From: Ideonella dechloratans
Lineage (GTDB): Bacteria; Pseudomonadota; Gammaproteobacteria; Burkholderiales; Burkholderiaceae_C
NCBI RefSeq assembly: GCF_021049305.1
Contig: NZ_CP088081.1
Coordinates: 3,100,001-3,164,000 of the forward strand
Reading direction: 5' to 3'
Length of the DNA: 64,000 nt
Below the pieces are notes generated by a model. The model was given only the letters and a program-made list of their open reading frames with translations, was not told the DNA's origin and made no database searches. Each line of letters opens with the position of its first letter. Within the stretch, counting starts at the first letter, position 1. The position numbers and the translations under genes are program-made. Below are positions 62,911 through 64,000 of this stretch, one piece after another.

Positions 62911-63777
62911 TCAACGGGTGGGAGAGGACACCGGAGGCAACTGCGCACGCAGCGCCGCGACCGAAGTGTCGATGATGTGGCGAATGCCGGGCTGACCCAG
63001 CGCAGACGTGGCCCGTGCGGGCTGACCCCGCACGCCATCGGCGCCATGGTCGATGCCGGCGCCACGCAGTCGATCGACACGCACCAGCGAGGGATCGACC
63101 GCCATCATCAGCGCGGTGTCGGCCAGACCGGCGTGCAGGCCGATCTCGGCCTCGGAGAAGCCCTGGGCCTTGAGCATGCCGTTGAAGTCCTCGGCGGCGC
63201 GGTAATACCCGGTCAGGGCGACCACGGCCGGCCCGCCGCTGCCGCCCTTCCACTCCTTGTTCAGACGGTTGGCCACGACCTCCAGGCTGTGCTGGTAGCC
63301 GCCGTGGTCGCCCAGGAACACGACATGGCGGAAGCCGTGCTGGTGGAAGCTGCGGGCCGCCCCTTCCAGCACGCCCTCGAAGACCGGCGTGGGGATAGAG
63401 ATGGTGCCGGTGAAGCGCATGTGACCCTGCGGCGGCGTGACCGTGCCCTCGGGCACATAGGCCAGCACCGGGGCCACCACGGCCCGGCCCCAGGCCCGGG
63501 CGATCTCGTCGGCCAGGTGGTGCACCCGCACGTTGTGCTTGCCCAGCGCCATGTGCGGACCGCTTTGCTCGGTGCCGCCCACGGGGACCAGCACGGTGTC
63601 CACGCCGGCGGCCTGCCGAGCCGCCAGTTCGGTGGTCGTCAGGGCCTCCAGATCGACCGACTGTCCCGGTGCGACCGAGGCGCCCGGCTGGGCGGCGGCC
63701 GTCAGGCATCCGAAGGAAAAACCCAGCGCGCCAAGCGCCGCAGGGAACCGCCGTAGAAAAGTGAGGAACAAATGCAT
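62911..63777 (-). CDS. Exported creatininase family amidohydrolase
   Basis: 288 residues from ATG 63777; an ATG at 63798 is possible. Signal peptide: LFLTFLRRFPAALGALGFSFGCLTAAAQ. Creatininase fold: PVGGTEQSGPHMALGKHN, RFTGTISIPTPVF, VVFLGDHGGYQHSLE, YYRAAEDFNGML, and LHAGLADTALMMAV. In the classic metal site E-Q-H-G-P-H...D, the second His is Ser (EQSGPH) and the Asp position is His (LGKHN), so ligation differs from creatininase itself. Exported forms with this KHN motif appear to be a distinct subfamily. Reaction unknown; amide or imide hydrolysis is inferred. Confidence 0.85.
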   Translation of the reverse strand: MHLFLTFLRRFPAALGALGFSFGCLTAAAQPGASVAPGQSVDLEALTTTELAARQAAGVDTVLVPVGGTEQSGPHMALGKHNVRVHHLADEIARAWGRAVVAPVLAYVPEGTVTPPQGHMRFTGTISIPTPVFEGVLEGAARSFHQHGFRHVVFLGDHGGYQHSLEVVANRLNKEWKGGSGGPAVVALTGYYRAAEDFNGMLKAQGFSEAEIGLHAGLADTALMMAVDPSLVRVDRLRGAGIDHGADGVRGQPARATSALGQPGIRHIIDTSVAALRAQLPPVSSPTR

Positions 63778-63907
63778 ATGTGCTGCCAGAGGCTCCATTG
63801 TCGCCGGCCCCGCAGGGGGTAGACCACGAGGCAGCGTCCGCGCGACACTGGGCGTGAAGGATTCACCGACAGCGCACACCACTTCGTCTCATCCCAACGG
63901 AGGCACC

Positions 63908-64000
63908 ATGAGCCAAGTTGACCGCCTGATCGAACAACACATCCTGGAGTCCGAGTCGCACCTGCGTCACATTGACGAGTTGATGGACCAGGCGCGCGAG
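63908..64000 (+). CDS. Small protein, 5' end only (partial at right edge)
   Basis: ATG 63908 with CGGAGG upstream. The first 31 residues (MSQVDRLIEQHILESESHLR...) are helical and acidic. The frame runs past the window. No function can be read from this fragment. Divergent from the creatininase-family gene. Confidence 0.6.
   Translation, partial: MSQVDRLIEQHILESESHLRHIDELMDQARE

Overview
The window is a GC-rich (about 70%), densely coded bacterial chromosome segment. The gene set suggests a betaproteobacterium of the order Burkholderiales, probably near the Ideonella/Rubrivivax/Leptothrix group: a 3-hydroxybutyrate-oligomer hydrolase, a Burkholderiales-style general secretion cluster, ErpA, a PA2779/PA2778-type pair and an LpiA/AcvB-type lipid operon. 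This placement is inferred from gene content, not from a phylogeny. I see no rRNA, tRNA, CRISPR array, insertion sequence or prophage. The region reads as ordinary core and near-core chromosome.

Layout. 1-1.7 kb: 3' end of a large exported-type protein built from ~98-residue tandem repeats, closed by a bidirectional terminator. 1.7-5.7 kb: exported 3HB-oligomer hydrolase, a crotonase and a small exported protein. 5.6-17.1 kb: a type II secretion system, gspC leftward and gspG-H-I-J-K-L-M-N-D-E-F rightward. 17.1-19.7 kb: a two-helix membrane protein and a chemoreceptor. 19.9-23.3 kb: a stand-alone Lon-like AAA+ ATPase, an NfeD/paraslipin pair and a 5'-nucleotidase. 23.3-27.6 kb: a small exported protein, a peptide/H+ symporter, an iron alcohol dehydrogenase and a DUF4197 protein. 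27.7-31.8 kb: MprF and AcvB, translationally coupled. 31.8-41 kb: housekeeping genes (dtd, FKBP, tyrS, M23 peptidase, anmK, erpA, rpsI, rplM) plus a PA2779/PA2778-type pair. 41-49.8 kb: GNAT, SrkA kinase, CZB protein, HtpG, a Nudix/metallo-beta-lactamase fusion, ferredoxin, exported S51 peptidase, UPF0149, GloA. 49.8-55.1 kb: exported beta-propeller-like protein, small membrane protein, WrbA-type flavodoxin, methyltransferase, EamA exporter and divergent LysR regulator. 55.1-57.1 kb: CbpA-CbpM-ClpP-like operon. 57.2-61.5 kb: sensor kinase/FixJ-type regulator facing a KgtP-type transporter. 61.6-63.9 kb: exported YVTN beta-propeller plus exported creatininase-family protein, and the start of a small gene.

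How the genes work together. The Gsp genes form most of an outer-membrane secretion machine; the prepilin peptidase GspO is absent and must be encoded elsewhere. Several nearby proteins carry signal peptides and are possible, unproven cargo. MprF makes and flips lysyl-phosphatidylglycerol, and AcvB is known elsewhere to hydrolyse it, so the coupled pair looks like a tunable membrane-charge module. The kinase/regulator pair diverges from a dicarboxylate-type symporter, with a short dyad between them that could be the regulator's site.

The least explained candidates are the creatininase/beta-propeller pair with altered metal-ligand positions, the Nudix-MBL fusion, the ClpP-like subunit in a co-chaperone operon, the PA2779/PA2778 pair, and the large repeat protein entering from the left edge.
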